From the NCBI GenBank assembly GCA_965120415.1, contig CBCPNA010000034.1, positions 1 to 7,584 of the forward strand: a stretch of DNA of 7,584 bases, written 5' to 3'. The position numbers and the translations under genes were made by a program. A model generated the notes under the pieces. It was given only the letters and a program-made list of their open reading frames with translations. It did no database searches and was not told where the DNA came from. This document shows positions 1 through 5,592 of the stretch, piece after piece. Each line of letters starts with the position of its first letter. Positions within the stretch are counted from its first letter, which is position 1. This DNA comes from CBCPNA01 sp965120415 (lineage in GTDB: Bacteria > Bacillota > Clostridia > Lachnospirales > CAG-274).

Positions 1-148
1 AGCAGTAGGAAGACAACCAGAGGCAAGATCAAACATAATGACAACAATGCTAGTAGGTGCAGGGGTATCAGAGACAAGTGCGATATATGGGCTTGTAGTA
101 GCGTTGTTATTATTATTTGCAAATCCATTTTTAAAATATTTAAGTTAA
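1..148 (+). CDS. atpE: F-type ATP synthase subunit c, 3' end (partial)
   Basis: This is the C-terminal part of the membrane rotor-ring subunit that carries ions through Fo. The reading frame starts at base 2 (base 1 is the last base of the preceding codon) and gives 48 residues before TAA at 146-148. It begins with the polar loop between the two helices (A-V-G-R-Q-P-E-A), which contacts the gamma/epsilon foot. The second transmembrane helix follows, with the ion-binding glutamate encoded at 71-73 inside S-E-T-S-A-I-Y, and the protein ends A-N-P-F-L-K-Y-L-S. Thr and Ser directly after the Glu and Tyr five residues after it resemble the sodium-binding c subunits of Ilyobacter and Propionigenium rather than the E-A-L-P type of proton-coupled Bacillus enzymes. 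The first helix, with the diagnostic Gln, lies outside the window, so ion choice is an inference. The gene is 28 bases upstream of atpF in the same operon. Confidence 0.96.
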   Translation, partial: AVGRQPEARSNIMTTMLVGAGVSETSAIYGLVVALLLLFANPFLKYLS

Positions 149-160
149 TTAAAAGGCTTG

Positions 161-169
161 AAAGGAGGT
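161..169 (+). promoter_or_regulatory. Ribosome binding site of atpF (supports TTG start)
   Basis: AAAGGAGGT is a near-perfect Shine-Dalgarno sequence. It ends 7 bases before the TTG at 177. No ATG lies at a suitable distance, and the frame from this TTG gives the normal N-terminus of a b subunit, so this site decides the non-ATG start. Confidence 0.85.
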
Positions 170-176
170 AAATATT

Positions 177-695
177 TTGAGTAGTGAAACACAAATACTC
201 AATTTTGGAAACAACTTTATACCAGAAGTTTTGATGCAATTAATAGCAACTGCTATCCTATGCTTTTTACTTTTTAAAATTTTATATAAGCCAGTCGTAA
301 ACTTTTTGGATAAACGTAAACAAAAAATAGAATCAGAAATTAAACAAGCATCAGAAAAGCTTTCAAAAGCAGATGAATTTAAAATAATGTATGAAGTAAA
401 GCTAAAAGAAATAGAAAAAGAAAAAAACGATATTTTAGAAAAAGCAAGAAATGATGCTAAACAAAATGAAGTCAAAATAATAGAAGAGGCTAAAAAAGAA
501 GCAGATTTAATAAAACAACGTGCGCTTACCGATATAGAAAGAGAACAAGAAAAAATAAAAGAAGAAATAAAAAATCAAATTATAGAAGTTTCTATTTTAA
601 TTGCAAACAAATTTATAAATAAAAATATTAGCGAAGAAGAGCAGAAGTTTTTTTTGGATAACGCTATTGCAGAGTTGGAGGAAATTAAATGGTAG
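177..695 (+). CDS. atpF: F-type ATP synthase subunit b
   Basis: This is the peripheral-stalk subunit that holds the F1 alpha3-beta3 head against rotation by anchoring it to the membrane. Its 172 residues match the usual b length (about 160-175). A short polar N-terminus is followed by one membrane helix at about residues 14-36 (I-P-E-V-L-M-Q-L-I-A-T-A-I-L). The conserved K-P-V-V-N-F-L-D-K-R-K-Q-K-I turn comes next, then a long, highly charged Lys/Glu-rich helix (about residues 45-145) expected to dimerise as a coiled coil. The C-terminal part (about 140-172) should bind delta. The start is TTG with a strong ribosome site. The last 7 bases overlap atpH, so the two genes are probably translationally coupled. 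Only one b gene is visible, which suggests a b2 homodimer and not the b/b' pair of cyanobacteria; this is an inference. Confidence 0.96.
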   Translation: MSSETQILNFGNNFIPEVLMQLIATAILCFLLFKILYKPVVNFLDKRKQKIESEIKQASEKLSKADEFKIMYEVKLKEIEKEKNDILEKARNDAKQNEVKIIEEAKKEADLIKQRALTDIEREQEKIKEEIKNQIIEVSILIANKFINKNISEEEQKFFLDNAIAELEEIKW

Positions 696-1225
696 ATATA
701 ATTTCTAAAAGATATGCAAATGCACTTTTTGAAATAGCAAAAGAAAAAAACAAGATTTATGAATTTGAAGTGCAGTTAAATTTTATTTTAAATTGTATAA
801 AAGAAGATAAAGAATTTTTAAATATTTTGAAGCACCCTCATATTTCTTATAGCCAAAAATTTGATATATTTGAAAAAGCTTTTAAAAATAATGTTTATGA
901 AGAAATTTTGGGCTTTATATATATTATAATTAAAAAAAATAGAGAAAATGAGCTTATAGATATATTAAAAATGTTTTTAGATATAATTAATAAATATAAA
1001 AATACAACAACTGCTTTTATATATTCGGCAACGAGGCTTACCACAAATCAGCTAGAAGATATTAAGCAAAAGCTATCAGAAAAGTTAAAAAAAGATATTG
1101 TTATAGATTTTAAACAAAAGCCAGAGCTTATTGCAGGGTTAATTATTAATATAGACGGAAAGGTTATAGATAATTCTATAAAAAAATCTTTAGAAGATAT
1201 TAAAAAAAATTTGTTATCAAAATAA
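689..1225 (+). CDS. atpH: F-type ATP synthase subunit delta
   Basis: Delta sits on top of the F1 head and links alpha N-termini to the b stalk (it corresponds to mitochondrial OSCP). Its 178 residues are the family's normal length. The N-terminal signature I-S-K-R-Y-A-N-A-L-F-E-I-A (residues 5-17) opens the six-helix alpha-binding domain. The C-terminal domain carries the conserved A-G-L-I-I-N-I-D-G-K-V-I-D-N-S segment followed by a final amphipathic helix. The middle of the protein is very AT-rich and Lys/Ile/Asn-rich, as is common for this poorly conserved subunit. The ATG lies inside the end of atpF (ATGGTAG overlap), and its ribosome site GGAGG (677-681) lies within the atpF coding sequence, which implies coupled translation. 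The gene is followed by atpA after 19 bases. Confidence 0.95.
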   Translation: MVDIISKRYANALFEIAKEKNKIYEFEVQLNFILNCIKEDKEFLNILKHPHISYSQKFDIFEKAFKNNVYEEILGFIYIIIKKNRENELIDILKMFLDIINKYKNTTTAFIYSATRLTTNQLEDIKQKLSEKLKKDIVIDFKQKPELIAGLIINIDGKVIDNSIKKSLEDIKKNLLSK

Positions 1226-1244
1226 AGAAAGGGGAACAAGCTAA

Positions 1245-2750
1245 ATGAATTTAAGGCCAGAAGAAATAAGCAGTGTTATAAAACAAGAAATAAAAGCATA
1301 TGTTAATAAGCTTTCTGTTTCTGAAGTTGGGACGGTTATCCAAGTTGGGGACGGTATAGCAAGAGTTTATGGTCTTTTAAATGCTATGAGCGGCGAACTT
1401 TTAGAATTTGAAAGTGGTGTTTTGGGTATAGCGCAAAATTTAGAAGAAGATAATATAGGGGTTGTTTTATTAGGTTCAGACAAAAATGTTAAAGAAGGAG
1501 ATAGCGTAAAGCTTACAGGGCGTGTTGCAGAGGTTAATGTTGGAGATGCTATGATAGGGCGTGTTGTTAATGCAATAGGTGAGCCTGTTGATGCAAAAGG
1601 CCCTATCAATACAAGCAAAACAAGACCTATAGAAAGGGTTGCACCAGGGGTTATTACACGTAAATCTGTTGATGTACCTTTACAAACGGGTATTAAAGCT
1701 ATAGACGCTATGGTGCCTATAGGTAGAGGACAACGTGAGCTTGTTATAGGAGATAGGCAAACAGGTAAAACTTCTATTTGTATAGATACTATTATTAATC
1801 AAAAGGGCAAAGATGTTATTTGTATATACGTTGCTATAGGGCAAAAAGCATCTACAGTAGCACGTATAGTAAGAACATTAGAAGAAACAGGGGCTATGGA
1901 CTACACAATTGTTGTATCTTCTACATCGTCCGATCCATCACCACTCCAATTTATAGCACCTTATACAGGGGTTACAATAGGCGAAGAATTTATGGAAAAC
2001 GGTAAAGATGTACTTATTGTATATGACGATTTATCAAAACATGCCGTTGCTTACCGTGCTATGAGCCTTTTATTACACAGGCCACCAGGGCGTGAAGCTT
2101 ACCCAGGGGACGTATTTTATTTGCACTCAAGGCTTTTAGAAAGGAGCGCAAGGCTAGAAGAAAAGTACGGAGGAGGCTCTATAACAGCTCTTCCTATTAT
2201 AGAAACACAAGCAGGCGATGTTTCTGCTTATATACCAACAAATGTTATATCTATAACAGATGGACAAATCTTTCTTGAAAGTGAGCTTTTTAACTCTGGT
2301 GTTAGGCCAGCTATAAATGCAGGGCTTTCTGTATCAAGGGTAGGGGGTTCGGCTCAAATAAAAGCTATGAAAAAGATAGCAGGTCCTATACGTATAGAGC
2401 TTGCACAATATAGAGAGCTTGAAAGCTTTGCCCAATTTGGCTCAGATTTAGATAAAGAAACGCTAGAAAGGCTAAATCATGGACAAAGAATTGTTGAAAT
2501 ATTAAAACAAGCTCAATACAAAACTTTAGAAGTTGAAAAAGAAGTTGTTATTTTATATGCCGTAACAAAAAAATATTTAGATGATATAGAAGTATCACGT
2601 GTATTAGATTTTGAAAAACAATTTTTTGAATTTATAGAAACAAAATATAATAGCATATTTACAAATATTAAGGACACAAAAGATTTAAATGAAGATACAG
2701 AAAATCTTTTGATTAAAGCACTTTTGGAATTTAAAAAGGAATTTAAATAA
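1245..2750 (+). CDS. atpA: F-type ATP synthase subunit alpha
   Basis: Alpha is the nucleotide-binding but non-catalytic subunit of the F1 hexamer, and contributes an arginine finger to the catalytic sites on beta. Its 501 residues are of standard length. In order there is an N-terminal beta-barrel (about 25-95, with V-G-D-G-I-A-R-V-Y-G-L), then the nucleotide-binding domain with P-loop G-D-R-Q-T-G-K-T at 169-176. Walker B follows (V-L-I-V-Y-D-D, Asp 261), then the alpha/beta signature P-A-I-N-A-G-L-S-V-S at 355-364 and directly after it Arg 365, the finger residue of S-R-V-G-G. The helical C-terminal domain runs from about 380. The ATG start has AAAGGGG (1228-1234) ten bases upstream. Codon use is slightly more GC-rich than in atpF/atpH, as expected for a conserved, highly expressed protein. 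I see no missing key residue. It lies 12 bases before atpG. Confidence 0.98.
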   Translation: MNLRPEEISSVIKQEIKAYVNKLSVSEVGTVIQVGDGIARVYGLLNAMSGELLEFESGVLGIAQNLEEDNIGVVLLGSDKNVKEGDSVKLTGRVAEVNVGDAMIGRVVNAIGEPVDAKGPINTSKTRPIERVAPGVITRKSVDVPLQTGIKAIDAMVPIGRGQRELVIGDRQTGKTSICIDTIINQKGKDVICIYVAIGQKASTVARIVRTLEETGAMDYTIVVSSTSSDPSPLQFIAPYTGVTIGEEFMENGKDVLIVYDDLSKHAVAYRAMSLLLHRPPGREAYPGDVFYLHSRLLERSARLEEKYGGGSITALPIIETQAGDVSAYIPTNVISITDGQIFLESELFNSGVRPAINAGLSVSRVGGSAQIKAMKKIAGPIRIELAQYRELESFAQFGSDLDKETLERLNHGQRIVEILKQAQYKTLEVEKEVVILYAVTKKYLDDIEVSRVLDFEKQFFEFIETKYNSIFTNIKDTKDLNEDTENLLIKALLEFKKEFK

Positions 2751-2762
2751 AGAGGTGATATT

Positions 2763-3605
2763 ATGTCTAGTATGCGTGATATAAAACGCCGTATAAAAAG
2801 TGTTAATAGCACTAAACAAATAACTAATGCTATGTATCTTGTTGCTAGTAGTAAGCTTAATAAAGCAAAAAATAGATTAAATAGCACACGTCCTTTTTTT
2901 AATGAAATAAAAAATGTTATTTCAGACATATTAAGCACTTCTTCTATAAATCACCCTTATCTTATAAATAAAAAAGCAAATAATACAGCAGTTATTGTTA
3001 TAACAGGTGATAGGGGGCTTTGCGGTGGGTATAATGCAAATGTAAATAAGCTTGCAAATACTGTTATAAAAAGTAGTAATGATAGTGTAATAGCTGTTGG
3101 TAACAAAAGTAATGATTTTTTTAAAAATCGTGCTAATATTATACAATCTTTTACAAATATTTCTGAATATCCAACATATGAAGATGCATTAAAAATAGGA
3201 GAGCTTGCTAAAAGCTTATTTAAAGATGGAAAAGTTGATGAAATATATTTAGCTTATACAGAGTTTGTTTCTACTCTTGTAAGCAAGCCAACCCTTGTTA
3301 AGCTATTTCCTCTTGATGCTAAAGATTTTGAAACAGAAAAAAGCAAATCTTCTGTAATATATGAGCCGGATGCAGAAACAGTATTGAATTATATTATACC
3401 TAAATATGTAAATACGCTTATTTATGGAGCGTTAGTAGAATCGGCTGTTTGTGAACTTGGGGCAAGGATGACATCCATGGATTCTGCTACAGAAAATGCA
3501 GAAAAAATGATGAATAGCTTAAGTCTTATTTATAATAGAGCAAGGCAAACAGCTATAACACAAGAAATAACAGAAATTGTTTCTGGAAGTGGTATTTTTA
3601 ATTAA
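2763..3605 (+). CDS. atpG: F-type ATP synthase subunit gamma
   Basis: Gamma is the central rotor shaft: its N- and C-terminal helices form a coiled coil inside the alpha3-beta3 ring and couple c-ring rotation to catalysis. Its 280 residues match the family. The N-terminal helix is typical (M-R-D-I-K-R-R-I-K-S-V-N-S-T-K-Q-I-T, ending in A-S-S-K-L). The Rossmann-like domain starts with G-D-R-G-L-C-G-G-Y-N at 82-91. The C-terminal helix carries the gamma signature I-T-Q-E-I-T-E-I-V-S-G at 265-275. The ribosome site AGAGGTGAT (2751-2759) suits the ATG at 2763; a second in-frame ATG at 2772 (Met 4) would be too far away. It is followed by atpD after 16 bases. No cysteine-bearing redox-regulation insert of the chloroplast type is visible. 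Confidence 0.97.
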   Translation: MSSMRDIKRRIKSVNSTKQITNAMYLVASSKLNKAKNRLNSTRPFFNEIKNVISDILSTSSINHPYLINKKANNTAVIVITGDRGLCGGYNANVNKLANTVIKSSNDSVIAVGNKSNDFFKNRANIIQSFTNISEYPTYEDALKIGELAKSLFKDGKVDEIYLAYTEFVSTLVSKPTLVKLFPLDAKDFETEKSKSSVIYEPDAETVLNYIIPKYVNTLIYGALVESAVCELGARMTSMDSATENAEKMMNSLSLIYNRARQTAITQEITEIVSGSGIFN

Positions 3606-3607
3606 AA

Positions 3608-3614
3608 AGGAGTG
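3608..3614 (+). promoter_or_regulatory. Ribosome binding site of atpD (supports TTG start)
   Basis: AGGAGTG lies just after the atpG stop. The AGGAG core ends 9 bases before the TTG at 3622. No upstream ATG exists in this frame after the atpG stop, and translation from the TTG gives the expected short beta N-terminus M-S-E-K-N-V-G-K-I-V. Confidence 0.75.
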
Positions 3615-3621
3615 AAAAAAA

Positions 3622-5010
3622 TTGTCTGAAAAAAATGTTGGTAAAATAGTACAAATTATTGGTGCTGTTTTAGATATAAAATTTTCAAATGAAAATATGC
3701 CAGCTTTATATAACGCTATAGAAATAAAAAATGGAGAAGAAACAATTATTGCAGAAGTTGCTCAGCATTTAGGCGATAATATTGTTAAATGTATTGCTAT
3801 GAGCTCTACAGACGGACTTGTAAGAGGGATGGATGCTATAGATACAGGAAAGCCTATATCTGTACCAGTTGGAGAATGTACCCTTGGGCGTATGTTTAAT
3901 GTTATTGGAGAGGCTATAGATGAGGCAGGCGAGGTATCAGCAGATGAAAAATGGCCTATCCATAGAGAAGCTCCTTCTTTTTCAGAACAAGCAGCAGCAA
4001 CAGAGCTTTTAGAAACAGGTATTAAAGCTATAGATCTTCTATGCCCTTATGCAAAAGGGGGTAAAATAGGGCTTTTTGGAGGAGCTGGAGTTGGTAAAAC
4101 AGTGCTTATAATGGAGCTTATAAGAAATATAGCAACAGAGCATGGGGGCTTTTCTGTTTTTGCTGGAGTTGGAGAGCGTACACGTGAAGGTAACGATTTA
4201 TATTATGAAATGCAAGAATCTGGAGTTATTAATAAAACAAGTCTTGTTTTTGGGCAAATGAATGAGCCACCGGGGGCAAGGATGAGGATAGCTTTAACAG
4301 GGCTTACGATGGCAGAATATTTTAGAGATAGAGAAAATCAAGATGTTTTGCTATTTGTTGATAATATATTCCGTTTTGTGCAAGCTGGATCAGAGGTTTC
4401 AGCTCTTTTGGGGCGTATGCCTAGTGCCGTTGGGTACCAGCCAACTTTAGCAACAGAAGTTGGGGGCTTGCAAGAAAGGATAACTTCTACAAAGACAGGC
4501 TCTATAACATCTGTTCAAGCAGTTTATGTACCAGCGGACGATTTAACAGACCCCGCTCCAGCAACAACTTTTGCACATTTAGATGCAACAACAGTGCTTT
4601 CAAGGAGTATTGTTGAGCTTGGTATATATCCAGCTATAGACCCGCTAGAATCTAGCTCTAGGATACTAGATCCAGCTATTGTAGGAGAAGAACATTATCA
4701 TGTTGCAAGAAATGTTCAAGCTATTTTGCAACGCTATAAAGAATTGCAAGATATTATATCAATATTAGGTATGGATGAGCTTTCAGAAGAAGATAAATTA
4801 ACTGTTAATAGAGCAAGAAAGGTACAACGCTTTTTATCACAACCTTTTTTTGTAGGAGAAAAGTTTACCGGTAACCCAGGGCAATATGTACCTATAGCAG
4901 AAACAGTTAGAGGGTTTAAAGAAATATTAGAAGGAAAACATGATGATATACCAGAAAACTATTTTTTAAATGCTGGAACTATCGAAGATGTTTTAAAAAA
5001 GGCTAAGTAA
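3622..5010 (+). CDS. atpD: F-type ATP synthase subunit beta (catalytic)
   Basis: Beta carries the catalytic sites that make ATP from ADP and phosphate, or hydrolyse it in reverse. Its 462 residues are of normal length. After the N-terminal barrel (G-K-I-V-Q-I-I-G-A-V-L-D) come the P-loop G-G-A-G-V-G-K-T at 153-160 (Lys 159) and the catalytic glutamate Glu 185 in G-E-R-T-R-E-G. Walker B Asp 247 lies in L-L-F-V-D-N-I-F-R, followed by the signature P-A-I-D-P-L-E-S-S-S at 337-346 ending in Arg 347. The DELSEED torque loop is at 385-391. All catalytic residues are present, so the enzyme should be active. Translation starts at TTG, unusual but not rare in low-GC Gram-positives. The gene lies between atpG (16 bases) and atpC (27 bases); the latter gap can fold into a hairpin (see separate entry). 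Confidence 0.98.
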   Translation: MSEKNVGKIVQIIGAVLDIKFSNENMPALYNAIEIKNGEETIIAEVAQHLGDNIVKCIAMSSTDGLVRGMDAIDTGKPISVPVGECTLGRMFNVIGEAIDEAGEVSADEKWPIHREAPSFSEQAAATELLETGIKAIDLLCPYAKGGKIGLFGGAGVGKTVLIMELIRNIATEHGGFSVFAGVGERTREGNDLYYEMQESGVINKTSLVFGQMNEPPGARMRIALTGLTMAEYFRDRENQDVLLFVDNIFRFVQAGSEVSALLGRMPSAVGYQPTLATEVGGLQERITSTKTGSITSVQAVYVPADDLTDPAPATTFAHLDATTVLSRSIVELGIYPAIDPLESSSRILDPAIVGEEHYHVARNVQAILQRYKELQDIISILGMDELSEEDKLTVNRARKVQRFLSQPFFVGEKFTGNPGQYVPIAETVRGFKEILEGKHDDIPENYFLNAGTIEDVLKKAK

Positions 5011-5014
5011 TAAT

Positions 5015-5038
5015 TATTAGCGAAAGGATGAGCTAATA
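5015..5038 (+). promoter_or_regulatory. Hairpin displaying the atpC ribosome site
   Basis: Seven bases TATTAGC (5015-5021) are exactly complementary in reverse to GCTAATA (5032-5038), leaving the ten-base loop GAAAGGATGA. The loop contains the Shine-Dalgarno sequence of atpC, and the stem closes at the A of its ATG. This is directly visible. Whether it modulates epsilon synthesis relative to beta (1 to 3 in the enzyme) is an inference. With only two G-C pairs the stem is weak and could be chance. Confidence 0.45.
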
Positions 5039-5436
5039 TGAAGAGTATGAAATTACGCATTGTAACTCCAGTAGGAGAATTGTATAACGATAATGCTAAT
5101 ATGGTTATTATGAAAGGTATAGAGGGTGATTTTGCTGTTTTAAGTGGACACCAGCCTTTAGCAACTATTTTAGATTATGGAGTATTAAAAATAAAGACAG
5201 ATAATAAAGAGCTTTCATCAACTATTTTTGGTGGGTTTGTTTCTGTAACTAAAGAAAGCGTAACTATATTAACAGATGCTGGAGAATGGATAGACGATAT
5301 AGATATAGAAAGAGCAAAAAAGGCTAAACAACGAGCAGAAGAAAGACTTAAAGATAAGGCTAATATAGATGTTTTGAGAGCAGAACTTGCTTTAAAACGA
5401 GCCTCTATAAGGCTTGCTAGTAAAAATGTTAAATAA
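5038..5436 (+). CDS. atpC: F-type ATP synthase subunit epsilon
   Basis: Epsilon is the small rotor subunit at the foot of gamma; it joins F1 to the c ring and can inhibit ATP hydrolysis with its C-terminal helices. The 132 residues equal the length in Bacillus-type enzymes. The N-terminal beta sandwich (about 4-84) starts K-L-R-I-V-T-P-V-G-E-L and has the typical G-I-E-G-D-F-A-V-L-S-G-H-Q-P. Two Lys/Arg/Ala-rich helices follow (about 89-130). Residues I-D-I-E-R-A at 88-93, with Glu 83 and Arg 99, fit the I/L-D-x-x-R-A motif by which thermophilic Bacillus epsilon binds ATP. The start is ATG 5038, seven bases after AAAGGATG; ATG 5047 (Met 4) is a less likely alternative. The gene ends in tandem stops TAA TAG and is the last of the operon, 25 bases before a terminator hairpin. 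Confidence 0.96.
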   Translation: MKSMKLRIVTPVGELYNDNANMVIMKGIEGDFAVLSGHQPLATILDYGVLKIKTDNKELSSTIFGGFVSVTKESVTILTDAGEWIDDIDIERAKKAKQRAEERLKDKANIDVLRAELALKRASIRLASKNVK

Positions 5437-5461
5437 TAGTACTTAAATTTTAGATTATATG

Positions 5462-5495
5462 AAAAGTCGTAATAGATTATTTATTACGACTTTTT
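5462..5495 (+). terminator. Rho-independent terminator of the atp operon
   Basis: A perfect 13-bp stem pairs 5462-5474 (AAAAGTCGTAATA) with 5482-5494 (TATTACGACTTTT) around a 7-base loop, GATTATT, and runs into a T-tract at 5491-5495. Its place 25 bases after the atpC stop marks the operon's end. The A-run at the left foot gives a short T-run on the other strand, so weak bidirectional activity is possible, but no gene is seen on that strand. Confidence 0.9.
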
Positions 5496-5508
5496 GTATT
5501 ACAGTTTT

Positions 5509-5538
5509 TTTACAAATATTATAATAAACTTGTATAAT
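5509..5538 (+). promoter_or_regulatory. Putative promoter P1 for the restriction-modification gene
   Basis: TTTACA (5509-5514, one mismatch to TTGACA) and a perfect TATAAT (5533-5538) are 18 bases apart. The array lies just after the atp terminator and 55 bases before the next start codon, where a new promoter would be needed. The surroundings are very AT-rich, so TATAAT alone carries little weight; the pair with correct spacing is the support. Confidence 0.6.
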
Positions 5539-5558
5539 TTTTAAAAATTATGTATAAT
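5530..5558 (+). promoter_or_regulatory. Putative overlapping promoter P2
   Basis: TTGTAT (5530-5535, weak -35) and a second perfect TATAAT (5553-5558) are separated by the ideal 17 bases. It overlaps P1, whose -10 box partly coincides with this -35. The two cores are direct repeats: TGTATAATT occurs at 5531-5539 and again at 5551-5559, exactly 20 bases apart. It is less convincing than P1 because its -35 matches only half the consensus. Confidence 0.4.
5534..5551. repeat. Perfect 18-bp palindrome between two -10 boxes (possible operator)
   Basis: ATAATTTTTAAAAATTAT reads the same on both strands with no spacer. It begins in the -10 box of P1 and ends just before that of P2, a place where a dimeric repressor would block transcription. 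It contains only A and T, so in this base composition it may be accidental. No regulator gene is visible in the window. Confidence 0.35.
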
Positions 5559-5575
5559 TAACCAATAAATTTATT

Positions 5576-5584
5576 AAAAGGTGA
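5576..5584 (+). promoter_or_regulatory. Ribosome binding site of the nuclease-methyltransferase gene
   Basis: AAAAGGTGA lies 8 bases before the ATG at 5593 and fits the 3' end of 16S rRNA (AAGG-GTGA type). It supports this ATG as the start. Confidence 0.7.
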
Positions 5585-5592
5585 ATAATATT

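Noticed and set aside
149..475. 108-codon open frame on the minus strand opposite atpF
   Set aside because: Its Phe/Ser-rich product is the expected mirror of the Lys/Glu-rich b subunit; no independent support.
648..655. Run of eight T within atpF, a possible slippage site
   Set aside because: The frame through it is normal (K-F-F-L-D) and the b subunit has its usual length and end; nothing suggests programmed frameshifting or phase variation.
2513..2938. 141-codon open frame on the minus strand across the atpA/atpG junction
   Set aside because: It is antisense to two clearly real genes, has a low-complexity Ser/Phe/Leu-rich product, and no recognisable motif; a shadow of AT-rich coding DNA.
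3900..3960. Beta subunit has G-E-A-I-D where G-E-P-I-D is more usual
   Set aside because: This is a surface-loop variation outside the catalytic motifs, and all catalytic residues are intact.
5459..5524. Small open frame of 21 codons starting ATG and running through the terminator hairpin
   Set aside because: It has no ribosome site upstream, overlaps the terminator stem, and its composition looks like random AT-rich sequence.
5437..5592. Possible tRNA, attachment site or insertion-sequence end between atpC and the RM gene
   Set aside because: Apart from the terminator, promoter boxes and palindrome, I see no cloverleaf, no target-site duplication and no terminal inverted repeats; integration by a mobile element is not supported within the window.
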